Made by a program: the position numbers and the translations under genes. From Lewinellaceae bacterium (GTDB lineage Bacteria > Bacteroidota > Bacteroidia > Chitinophagales > Saprospiraceae): 64,000 nucleotides of DNA. Of this stretch, positions 23,694 to 34,786 are shown piece after piece. The stretch lies in contig JACJXZ010000011.1 of assembly GCA_020636375.1 (NCBI GenBank), positions 124,001 to 188,000 on the forward strand, in the 5' to 3' direction. The notes beneath the pieces were generated by a model. The model searched no databases. It worked only from the letters and a program-made list of their open reading frames with translations, and had not been told where the DNA came from. How positions within the stretch are numbered: the first letter of the stretch is position 1; each line of letters begins with the position of its first letter.

Positions 23694-24797
23694 TCAGGAA
23701 AAGTCCCGGCCTGCCCTTACCGTATACAACTCCACCCCCTCCTTCCTGCCCCGCAGCTCGCTCCGCCCCAACGGCCGGGCCTGGAATTCCGGGCCGAAGT
23801 CAAGGCTGTTGATCAAATCCGACGAAAGCAGCAAGTCGACATCGTACGTATTGCACAGCCCCTGTATCCGGGCGGTGGCGTTGAGCACGTCGCCGGTGAA
23901 GATGATCTCCTTTTTGAGGACGCCGATCTCGCCGGTGGTGACTTTTCCGTAATGCAGGCCCGCCTTGAACGTGGGCGCCAGGCCGAATTTTTCCCGGTAC
24001 CGGCCCGACTGTTTGCGGAGGGCCTCCCGCATGGCGAAGAAGCACCGGATGCAGTTGTTGTCCCGGATGCCGGCTTCGCAGGGCCAGGACAGGACGATCT
24101 CGTCGCCGACGTACTGGTACACCTCTCCCCGGTAATCGACGACGGGGCCGGACAGGTCAGCGTAGTACTCCCGGAGCAGTTCGAAATACCGGATGTGGCC
24201 GAGCTGCTCGGCGATGGTGGTGGAGGATTTCATGTCCAGAAACATGAATATCCGTTCTTCTTCGGTGGGCTGGTGGTATTTGCCGGTGAAGAAGTTGAGC
24301 AACACCCCGTGTCCGATGTTTTCGCTGATCTCCGCATAAAAAAGGGAGGCGCCCAGGGCGACGCCCAGCTGCACCATCGTGCTCAGGTGGGTCACGCTCG
24401 TCAGGAACCGGAAGTACTTGTCCCAGACCCGGCGGTCGAAAATGCTCGTCTGGAAGTCCATGCTGGCGGCGGCCGGATAGGTGATCAGAATGATGACAGA
24501 CAGGGCCAGGGTGTAAAACAGCAGCTTGTAGAGGATTTTTTTAGTGAAGCTCTTTCTGGCGAGGCGGTCATTGAGGTAGGCTATTTCGACCATGCCGACG
24601 AGTAGGCCGACGGCGGCAAGAGCCAGGCTGGAGAACATAAAAATCTTAAAATCCATCCGGATAACGGTAGAGGGGAAGCCGTCCGGCCCGCCGGCGGCGG
24701 CGTGTTCCACGATCAGGAACACCCAGCCGGACAGCAGCCAGATGATGCCGAAGGGGAGGATGCGGGAGAGGTTTCGTTTTGTCCTGGGGGAGAGCAT
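23694..24797 (-). CDS. Class III adenylate/guanylate cyclase, membrane-bound
   Basis: 367 residues. Four predicted transmembrane helices in residues ~10-165 (for example ILPFGIIWLLSGWVFLIVEH and SSLALAAVGLLVGMVEIAYL). The catalytic domain at ~175-340 has the first metal Asp in MFLDMKSSTTIAEQLGH, the second in YQYVGDEIVLSW, KAGLHYGKVTTGEIG, and the transition-state Asn/Arg pair in GDVLNATARIQ. It makes cAMP or cGMP from ATP or GTP in the cytoplasm; substrate choice is not clear from sequence. The stop abuts the truncated NTF2-like fragment. Confidence 0.92.
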   Translation of the reverse strand: MLSPRTKRNLSRILPFGIIWLLSGWVFLIVEHAAAGGPDGFPSTVIRMDFKIFMFSSLALAAVGLLVGMVEIAYLNDRLARKSFTKKILYKLLFYTLALSVIILITYPAAASMDFQTSIFDRRVWDKYFRFLTSVTHLSTMVQLGVALGASLFYAEISENIGHGVLLNFFTGKYHQPTEEERIFMFLDMKSSTTIAEQLGHIRYFELLREYYADLSGPVVDYRGEVYQYVGDEIVLSWPCEAGIRDNNCIRCFFAMREALRKQSGRYREKFGLAPTFKAGLHYGKVTTGEIGVLKKEIIFTGDVLNATARIQGLCNTYDVDLLLSSDLINSLDFGPEFQARPLGRSELRGRKEGVELYTVRAGRDFS

Positions 24798-24844
24798 GGT
24801 TAATGGAAGTTCGCGGTGCTTCAGGATTTAAACAGCTCAGCTTC

Positions 24845-26479
24845 TTAAAGCATCAAATCCGCCCAGTACCGGTAATCCAGCAACGGCTGTGCTTTGGGGT
24901 CCCGCTCGTTGACGGGCATCAGTTCCATGAGGGGGTAGGAGAGGATGGCGCGCCCCTTTTTGACGGAGGCGACCAGGCCGAAGCCTTCGTCGTCGTCGAT
25001 GCCTTCTACGCCCAGGACTTCCACCTCGGTTCCCGGTTCGATGTGTTGCAATACGAGGCCTTCGACCACTGCATGGAAAGGGTATTCTACCTCTGTGTTA
25101 AAATAGGCGGCCCAGTTGTCTATATCTTCGGAATCGGGAGACCGCAGCATGATGTCGTAAATGCGCGCGGCTTGTTCATCCTCCTGCACGTCGCCCCAGA
25201 AGAAACGGTGGAACAGGCGGCGCTGAGCCACCATGGCCTCTTCTTCCGTATCGCGGGGCTGAGCCGGAGCGAGGTCTTCCTCCCCGAACTCATAACGGGA
25301 GAAGGCGCCGTACTCCTCTTCGCAGGTAAACCGGATGAAGCTTTCGGGCAGTTGCCGCAGCGTCAGGCTGTCGAGGGCGACCACGAAGACGATGTCATCG
25401 CCGTTAGTCAGCACTTCTTCCACGCGCCCCTGCCACCCTTTGATGTTGATGTTGGCCACGCCCCGCCCCAGCGCCCGGTCGGCGGTAACCAGGACGGAAG
25501 TACCCACCGGGAAGCGCTCGTGGGTGGTTTCATACCATTCCACATCCTCATCGTCGTCCAAAAAAAGGTCAAAATCCGGGCCGAAATCTTCGCTGAACAT
25601 CAGGCCTTCCGACTCGTCGAGCATGTCCTCCAGGAAGGCGCTGAGCAGTTCGTCTTCGGAGTCTTCTTCCTCCTCCTCGTCCAGGCCGTATTCTTCGATC
25701 AGGGATTCCAGCAGGGGAGAGGGGCCTTGTCGTTCGATAGAATCGGCAAAGGCTTCCCGCATTTTTTCGAGCAACTCCCGCAGGCTTTCGAAGTCTTCCA
25801 TGGCCTCATCGGGCGTTTCGCTGAAGGCGTGCCGGCCGAAGGCGGAGTTTTTCAGGCTTTTATGCTCGCGGCGCAGGCGGCTGAGGTATTCCTGCAACCC
25901 TTCCTTCAGCGCTTGAAGCAGTTTCGATGCTGCTTCGGCGCCCAGGTTGCCGGCGGGATCCTGGCTGAGGAGCAGGCGGGCCAGGGGCGGCAGTTCCCCG
26001 GCTTTGGTTAGCTTATCGGCTTCGGTAAGGTTTTTGAGGACGGCGCGGCGGGCCGCCTTCTCCTTTTCCCCCGGGAAAAAGGAAAATTCGTCCAGCCGTT
26101 CGAGCACTTGTTCGCGCAGTTGTTCTTCGAAGCTGCGCCCGTTTTCGGCAGCCCTGGCCTTGCGGGCCAGCAACTCTTCGAATTGCGGGTGGAAAAGCGG
26201 GGCGGAGGCCAGTTGCTCGCCCATGTGCCGGATGGCTTCCAAATCTTCCGGGTCGAACCCTTCGAGTTGGTGGAGTTGCTCCCGGATGTCTGCCCGCAGT
26301 TCGTTGATGGCCTCGATGTAGCCCATCATCTGATGGCTGGCCTGCACCTGCGCGGCCGTGATGTCCCGGCGGGTAGCGTCGAGCTGTTGCCGGGCTTCGC
26401 CGGCCTGCTCCAGGAGGCGCTCCACGTCCTTTTGCAGGGTGGCCGGAGAATCTTTCGGGTCTTTGCGCTGGTCACTCAT
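24845..26479 (-). CDS. Large acidic protein with CcbP-like C-terminus
   Basis: 544 residues, no signal peptide. Residues ~15-110 are a coiled-coil-rich helical region (KDVERLLEQAGEARQQLDAT). The middle is very acidic (YGLDEEEEEDSEDELLSAFL and LFLDDDEDVEWYE). Residues ~320-400 look like small beta modules (VGTSVLVTADRALGRG, GWQGRVEEVLTNGDDIVFVV). The C-terminal ~90 residues (DNWAAYFNTEVEYPFHAVVE ... LDYRYWADL) resemble the cyanobacterial calcium-binding CcbP family, which begins with a W..Y....VEYPF pattern. A calcium-linked role is possible but not shown. It sits between carB and the cyclase on the same strand. Confidence 0.75.
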   Translation of the reverse strand: MSDQRKDPKDSPATLQKDVERLLEQAGEARQQLDATRRDITAAQVQASHQMMGYIEAINELRADIREQLHQLEGFDPEDLEAIRHMGEQLASAPLFHPQFEELLARKARAAENGRSFEEQLREQVLERLDEFSFFPGEKEKAARRAVLKNLTEADKLTKAGELPPLARLLLSQDPAGNLGAEAASKLLQALKEGLQEYLSRLRREHKSLKNSAFGRHAFSETPDEAMEDFESLRELLEKMREAFADSIERQGPSPLLESLIEEYGLDEEEEEDSEDELLSAFLEDMLDESEGLMFSEDFGPDFDLFLDDDEDVEWYETTHERFPVGTSVLVTADRALGRGVANINIKGWQGRVEEVLTNGDDIVFVVALDSLTLRQLPESFIRFTCEEEYGAFSRYEFGEEDLAPAQPRDTEEEAMVAQRRLFHRFFWGDVQEDEQAARIYDIMLRSPDSEDIDNWAAYFNTEVEYPFHAVVEGLVLQHIEPGTEVEVLGVEGIDDDEGFGLVASVKKGRAILSYPLMELMPVNERDPKAQPLLDYRYWADLML

Positions 26480-26494
26480 AATGCGAAGTTAACA

Positions 26495-29311
<2,817 letters not shown>

Positions 29312-29651
29312 TCGATTGTAGCATTTTCAGACCGCGGCTTTGCCAGGAGATAGGGCAGTATGTTTGCATGACAGGGCTAAACCGGCAGGCCTTTTTCTTG
29401 AATCGCGGGCAAAGATACAACAGTGTGCCTAGCTTTACTAATGTTGTTTGTTGTTTGTTGCTCGGGTGCAGCCCAAATGACTACCTCCAAACTTCTCTTA
29501 AGCCCATCAGCCATTTCCACGTATTTCCAAGCATTTCCACGTATCTCCACGTATCTCCACGTATCTCCATGTATCTCCACGTATCTCCACGTATCTCCAT
29601 GTATCTCCATGTATCTCCACGTATCTCCATGTATCTCCACACATTCCCCCA
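29312..29651. other. Intergenic region with 10-bp tandem repeat
   Basis: No gene is seen. It contains a TGACTACCTCCAAAC motif (29479-29493) shared with the palindrome at 58599-58656, followed by the tandem repeat at 29516-29642. Confidence 0.6.
29516..29642. repeat. Degenerate 10-bp tandem repeat CACGTATCTC/CATGTATCTC
   Basis: About 12 units of (C)CACGTATCT or CATGTATCT, period 10, directly past the stop of the lipoprotein gene. Units are contiguous with no spacers. Confidence 0.95.
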
Positions 29652-30350
29652 TCACTCCACCACTTCCACCTTTATAGTATTGGTATAATATTCTATATCC
29701 GCCATCGTAGAGATCGTGTCGCCCTTTACCACTTCCCGTTTCTTCTTGACCAGATAAAGATCATAGTTTCCGGGAGCGAACGTTTCGACTTTGGCGGCCG
29801 GGATGCGGTATTCTTCCCCGGCGCTGGGCCCGGTAAGCAGGATGGTCGAGGCTTTATTGTCCTGGTCGCTGAAGAACAATACCATGCTCTCGCCTTTTGT
29901 CAGCCGGCCCCCTCTCGCGTACAGGGCCATCCCCGTGCTTTTGCTGATCTGCTCATCCCTGACGGAGAAGCTGTCGATGGGTGCCATGGCCACCGGGATA
30001 TCCCGGCGGATGCCGAGATCGTCTTTGAAGCTGAACCGGAAGGTGTCGGCATAATTGTCGTGTTGTTCAAGGGCGTACCGCACCGTACCTCCCGGCAGGT
30101 TGCGGGCGTTCATTCCAACGCCCTGAAATGTCGCGCCTCCGGCAAAAGCTTTCGGTATGGCGGTTTGTATGCTGTCGCCTTCAAAAAAGGTGGCGTGGGC
30201 CTTCAGTTCCCGTTCCGTTTGCAGATAACGGACGAAAAATTCGGCGAAGAGGTGGCGGGGCGCTTCCTCCGGCTGAGCGCCGCCGCAACCGGCAAACATC
30301 AGGGCACTAAAAACCAGGAGAATAAGAGAAAAAATGTATACTTGTTTCAT
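29652..30350 (-). CDS. Putative lipoprotein
   Basis: 232 residues from the ATG at 30350 (MKQVYIFSLILLVFSALMFAGC). A lipobox (LMFAGC) at the end of the signal peptide marks it as a lipoprotein. The frame is open further upstream, but that part reads through a Cys/Tyr-rich spacer and is not credible. The mature protein is mostly beta (FRFSFKDDLGIRRDIPVAMA, RLTKGESMVLFFSDQDNKAS, APGNYDLYLVKKKREVVKGD). No family recognised. It is not coupled to carB; a 340-base repeat region separates them. Confidence 0.75.
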   Translation of the reverse strand: MKQVYIFSLILLVFSALMFAGCGGAQPEEAPRHLFAEFFVRYLQTERELKAHATFFEGDSIQTAIPKAFAGGATFQGVGMNARNLPGGTVRYALEQHDNYADTFRFSFKDDLGIRRDIPVAMAPIDSFSVRDEQISKSTGMALYARGGRLTKGESMVLFFSDQDNKASTILLTGPSAGEEYRIPAAKVETFAPGNYDLYLVKKKREVVKGDTISTMADIEYYTNTIKVEVVE

Positions 30351-31009
30351 GGAGCTGTTTTTGCCGGCAAATATAGGAATTGTCGGGGAGTGTGCAGGGG
30401 GGGCGTTCGTGTATTCGTATGTTCGTGCATTCGGCCGTATGCACCAATACACCAATACACAAAATAAACCCCCATCTTCGCTGCGCTCGCCCGGGTAAAA
30501 ATGGGCAAATCTGCGCAAATCCCGGCATGTCTTCCACAGGACGAAAAGAGGATGCCTGGATTTTTCAAAGGAAGCGTTATATTTGCGCGGCACGTTATGA
30601 AAAGCAGGATGGCAGGTATACGTGTAATAGTGCTGAAGTGTGAAGGTGTAAATGCGCCTTGCCCCGTCGGCCGCGATCATTTACACACCTGCGCATGTAC
30701 ACATTTACACAACAAACAGCCTGCGCCGGCAAAGCAACCCGGTCTCCAAAATCTCCCGGAATACCAAATCAGAAACCTGACTTTTAAAAAAAAATGATGC
30801 AGCCAGGCAACTCATAATGCCTATTTTTGAGCTTGAAAAATTGTGTTTCTGTCTGTTGCATCCTTGATACAGGCTCATGCCTTTGCTTCTTAGACAGGGG
30901 CCGCTCCCCTGCCGTGGGGGCGAAACTGACATGTGACAAAGAATTTTTTTAACATTGTGCACTGGCCAAAGAGCCCTTGGTTTTAGTCGAAAATTAAAAC
31001 AGGAAATTT
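30351..31009. other. Intergenic region, 659 bases, with inverted repeats
   Basis: Divergent spacer between the lipoprotein and the TonB-dependent receptor. It includes GGTGTAAATG at ~30646 facing CATTTACACACC at ~30678 and ACACATTTACAC at ~30708, and paired TTCGTGTATTCGTATGTTCG-type units near 30407. An A-rich block at 30785-30800 and a T-rich block at 30945-30955 may be part of a promoter, but no clear TAnnTTTG element was found. AGGA at 31001 is a plausible ribosome site for the receptor gene. Confidence 0.5.
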
Positions 31010-34000
31010 ATGGCACGTTATTTACTATTGTTTTTCTCACTCCTGATTGCCGGAGCGGGCGCTCATGCGCAAACGACGCTTCAGGGGTCGGTCAAGGACC
31101 AGGAAACGGGGGAACCCATCCTCTTCGGTTCTGTGGCGCTCTATAAAAATGGAGTGCTGTCCACCGGAACGGAGACCGACTTCGACGGTAATTACAACTT
31201 CACTGAACTTGACCCCGGTACTTACGAGGTGGAAGTCAGCTACGTCGGTTATGCCAAGCAACGGGTGACCGGCGTGAAAGTCCTGGCCGGCAAGGCCAAC
31301 AAACTGGACATTGAACTCACGCCCGCAGGCGTCGTCCTCGATGAGGTCGTCGTCACGGAGTACCGCGTCCCGCTGGTCGAACAGGACAACACTACCCAGG
31401 GGGCGGTGATCACCAGCGACCAGATCAAAAACCTGCCTACCCGTAACATTAACGCGCTGGCAGCCACCACCGCCGGCCTGGCTTCCGCCGACGAAGGAGA
31501 CAATATCTCCATCCGGGGTTCGCGGGATAACGCCACCGACTACTACATTGACGGTATCCGCGTACAGGGCAACCTGATCCCGGAATCCGAGATCGACCAG
31601 CTGCAGGTGATCACCGGCGGTATCGAAGCGCAGTACGGCGATGTTACCGGCGGCATCATCTCCATCACCACGAAGGGCCCTTCCAGCCAGTTTTCCGGAG
31701 GTATCGAGGCGGAAACCTCCCGCTTCACCGACCCCTTTAACCAGAGCCTGGTCGGCTTCAACCTCAGCGGGCCGATCTTCCAGCGCACGGAAGCGGACGG
31801 CAGCAAGACCTCCATCCTGGGCTTCCGCGTGGCCGGCCGCCTCACGGACCAGCTCGACGATGACCCTACGGCGGTCAATGTCTACCGCATTAAGGACCAA
31901 TCCCTGGCCCAACTCGAGGCCAACCCGATCATCGAACTGGGCGGCAACCAGTTCGTCGCCGCCGACTTCCTGACCAACGAGGACGTCGAGGCCATCGATT
32001 ACCAGCCCTTCGAGGATTACCAGCGCTATGACCTCACCGCCAAGCTCGACGCCCGCCTCAGCGAGGCCATCGACGTGACCTTTACCGGCGCCTTCAACCG
32101 GGAAGAAAACCGCTTCACGCCCAATGAGGACAGCCGGACGCTGGCCAACTGGCGCGTGCTCAACAGCCACAACAACCCCATCGAGTTCGACCGGACCTTC
32201 CGGGGCAACTTCCGCTTCCGCCACCGCCTGGGCGGCGGCGCTACCGAGGAGGACCGCGCCAGCAAAGGCGCCCTGATCCAGAACGCCAGCTACACCCTCC
32301 AGTTCGGTTACGAAAAAGAACTCTACGACCACTATGATTTCAACCACGAAGAAAACTGGTTCAATTACGGCTATATCGGCCGCTTCGATCAGGTATGGGA
32401 GCCGACCTTCAGCCCCCTCATGGTGGATTCTATGCAGAACCTGTTCCGCGTCCACACCGATTACCGCCAGGTGCTGACCAGCTACCAACCCGATCCCAAT
32501 ATCAACCCGGTGCTGGCCAATTACAACAACCCGCTGGTTGTCGGCGGCGATTCGGAACTGCCGACCACCATCGACGGTTTCAACACCATCAACGGCAGGA
32601 CCATCGACGTATTCAACAACTCCTGGAACTTCCACACCAACGTCGGCACCGTCTACAACCGCAACCGCAAAGAAGACAACGACACCTATACCTTCCAGGC
32701 CCGCGCCTCCTTCGACCTGGTGCCCGGAAGCTCGAACCAGGGCCGCCACAACATCCAGTTGGGCGTCTGGTACGAACAGCGCACCAACCGCCGGTACGAT
32801 ATCCTGCCCCGTGAGTTGTGGCAATTGGCCCGCCAGCTGGCCAACAGCCACATCCAGGGCATTCCGTTCGATGAAAACGGCAATGCGACGACCCCGATCA
32901 TCGGCTATGATACCATCACCGTTGCCGGCTCTCAGATCATCACGCCGCTTCACCAGGTGTCCATCGCCCCGGGTGCTGAAGCGCTTTTCTACGACCGCAT
33001 CCGCGACGTGACGGGAGACGAGCTGACTACCTTCGTCAACGTCGACGGCCTGCGCCCGGAAGACCTCAGCCTGGATATGTTCTCCGCCAAAGAACTCAAC
33101 GACTTCCAGTTGCTGGGCTACTACGGCTACACCTACCTGGGCGAGAACTTCGACGGCAACTTCGAAGACTTTTTCACCGCAACCACTACCGGCGACCCGA
33201 ATACCGGCATACGCACCTTCCCGGTAGCGCCCAACCGCCCTATCTACGGCGCCGCGTACATCCAGGATAAGTTCACCTTTAAGGACATCATCTTCCGCCT
33301 CGGCCTGCGCGTCGACCGCTACGACGCCAATACCAAGGTGCTGAAGGACAACTACTCGCTCTACGAAATCCAGGGCGCTGCCGATTACCACGGTGAATTC
33401 GGCGGGGAGCGTCCCGGCAACATCGGCGACAACTTCAAGGTGTACGCCACCGACGAATCCGGCGAGCAAGTGCTGGCCTATCGCGACGGCGACCAGTGGT
33501 ACCAGGCCAACGGCAACCCGGTCAACAACTCGGCCCTGATCTTCCAGGGCGGGGTAGTAAACCCGGTGTACAACAACCCGTTCGTGCGCGATGACCTGGA
33601 TTATATCAAGAAGCGCGGTTTTGATGTCAATGCTTCCTTCGAGGACTACGAAGTGCAGGTGAACTTCATGCCCCGCCTGGCCTTCTCCTTCCCGATCTCT
33701 GACGAGGCCAACTTCTTCGCCCACTACGACATCCTGGTGCAGCGCCCGCCGACGAACACGATCGCCACGCCGGACGACTACTTCTACTTCGCCGAGCGCG
33801 CCAACATCATCAAGAACAACCCGAACCTGAAGCCGGAGCGCACCATCGACTACGAGGTGGGCTTCCAGCAGAAAATCTCCAATACGTCGGCGCTGAAGAT
33901 CGCCGCCTACTACAAGGAGATGCGGGATATGATCCAAATCCGGACCTTCTTCCCGGTTCCCATCGTCAGCCAGTATACGACGTATGACAACCAGGACTTC

Positions 34001-34693
34001 GGTACGGTCAAAGGGTTCTCCTTCCAGTATGACCTGCGGCGGACGGGCAACATCTCGTTCAACGCCAACTATACGCTCCAGTTCGCCGACGGCACCGGTT
34101 CTGACGCCGACTCCGGCCGTAACCTCAGCAGCCGGGGCAACCTGCGTACGCTCTTCCCCCTCAACTTCGACGAGCGCCACCGCATTGTCGCCACCCTCGA
34201 CTACCGGTACGCCAGCGGCAATAAGTACACTGGCCCGCGCCTTTTTGGGGCCGACATCTTCGCCAACGCCGGCCTCAACCTGCAGGGGATTGCCGTTTCC
34301 GGCCGCCCCTACACCGCCCGGTTCCAGGCACAGCAACTGACCGGTGCCGGCACCATCGGCGCCCTCAACGGTGCCCGCAAGCCCTGGAACTTCACGCTCA
34401 ACCTGCGCGTCGACAAGAACTTCGACCTGGGCAGCAAGCTGGGGCTGAACATTTACTGCCGTATTTCCAACGTTCTGGACCGCCGCAACGTGATCAACGT
34501 ATACGAAGCCACCGGTTCTCCGGAAGACGACGGCTTCCTGCGTACGCCGGAAGGGCAGAGCGCAGTCGAAAACATCCTGAGCTCGCAGCGCAGCCTGGAA
34601 TCTTTCCTGGCTTCCTACCAGTGGAGGGTCCTTAACCCGAACTTCTTCAGCCTGCCGCGCAGGGTGTATCTGGGCGCTATTTTTGACTTTTAA
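31010..34693 (+). CDS. TonB-dependent outer membrane receptor with carboxypeptidase-like N-terminal domain
   Basis: 1227 residues. Signal peptide MARYLLLFFSLLIAGAGAHAQ; carboxypeptidase-regulatory-like domain at ~23-110 (TTLQGSVKDQETGEPILFGS, GTYEVEVSYVGYAKQRV); a TonB-box-like DEVVVTEYRVPLV; plug domain at ~120-230 (TSDQIKNLPTRNINALAATT, ISIRGSRDNATDYYIDGIRV, GGIEAQYGDVTGGIISITTK); then a large beta-barrel, ending in RRVYLGAIFDF with a terminal aromatic as usual for barrels. The SusC-like class imports or exports ligands in a TonB-dependent way. An AGGA sits just before the ATG. It heads a co-directional set with a large secreted protein and a PorV-like barrel, probably one surface module. 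Confidence 0.95.
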   Translation: MARYLLLFFSLLIAGAGAHAQTTLQGSVKDQETGEPILFGSVALYKNGVLSTGTETDFDGNYNFTELDPGTYEVEVSYVGYAKQRVTGVKVLAGKANKLDIELTPAGVVLDEVVVTEYRVPLVEQDNTTQGAVITSDQIKNLPTRNINALAATTAGLASADEGDNISIRGSRDNATDYYIDGIRVQGNLIPESEIDQLQVITGGIEAQYGDVTGGIISITTKGPSSQFSGGIEAETSRFTDPFNQSLVGFNLSGPIFQRTEADGSKTSILGFRVAGRLTDQLDDDPTAVNVYRIKDQSLAQLEANPIIELGGNQFVAADFLTNEDVEAIDYQPFEDYQRYDLTAKLDARLSEAIDVTFTGAFNREENRFTPNEDSRTLANWRVLNSHNNPIEFDRTFRGNFRFRHRLGGGATEEDRASKGALIQNASYTLQFGYEKELYDHYDFNHEENWFNYGYIGRFDQVWEPTFSPLMVDSMQNLFRVHTDYRQVLTSYQPDPNINPVLANYNNPLVVGGDSELPTTIDGFNTINGRTIDVFNNSWNFHTNVGTVYNRNRKEDNDTYTFQARASFDLVPGSSNQGRHNIQLGVWYEQRTNRRYDILPRELWQLARQLANSHIQGIPFDENGNATTPIIGYDTITVAGSQIITPLHQVSIAPGAEALFYDRIRDVTGDELTTFVNVDGLRPEDLSLDMFSAKELNDFQLLGYYGYTYLGENFDGNFEDFFTATTTGDPNTGIRTFPVAPNRPIYGAAYIQDKFTFKDIIFRLGLRVDRYDANTKVLKDNYSLYEIQGAADYHGEFGGERPGNIGDNFKVYATDESGEQVLAYRDGDQWYQANGNPVNNSALIFQGGVVNPVYNNPFVRDDLDYIKKRGFDVNASFEDYEVQVNFMPRLAFSFPISDEANFFAHYDILVQRPPTNTIATPDDYFYFAERANIIKNNPNLKPERTIDYEVGFQQKISNTSALKIAAYYKEMRDMIQIRTFFPVPIVSQYTTYDNQDFGTVKGFSFQYDLRRTGNISFNANYTLQFADGTGSDADSGRNLSSRGNLRTLFPLNFDERHRIVATLDYRYASGNKYTGPRLFGADIFANAGLNLQGIAVSGRPYTARFQAQQLTGAGTIGALNGARKPWNFTLNLRVDKNFDLGSKLGLNIYCRISNVLDRRNVINVYEATGSPEDDGFLRTPEGQSAVENILSSQRSLESFLASYQWRVLNPNFFSLPRRVYLGAIFDF

Positions 34694-34786
34694 TGTATCG
34701 GGGCCTGGCTGGGAGAAGCAAACCCGAACCGGATTTGCTTCTCCCATGCCCCCCGGCAAAATCATTCATAATAAAACTATTGTGCT

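Noticed and set aside
29516..29642. Possible CRISPR array because of regularly repeated units
   Set aside because: The units are 10 bp and contiguous, without spacers; this is a degenerate tandem repeat.
31037..34765. A very long open frame (about 1242 codons) on the minus strand
   Set aside because: It mirrors the TonB-dependent receptor gene; GC-rich codon bias leaves the antisense frame open. It has no signal peptide, motif or plausible composition.
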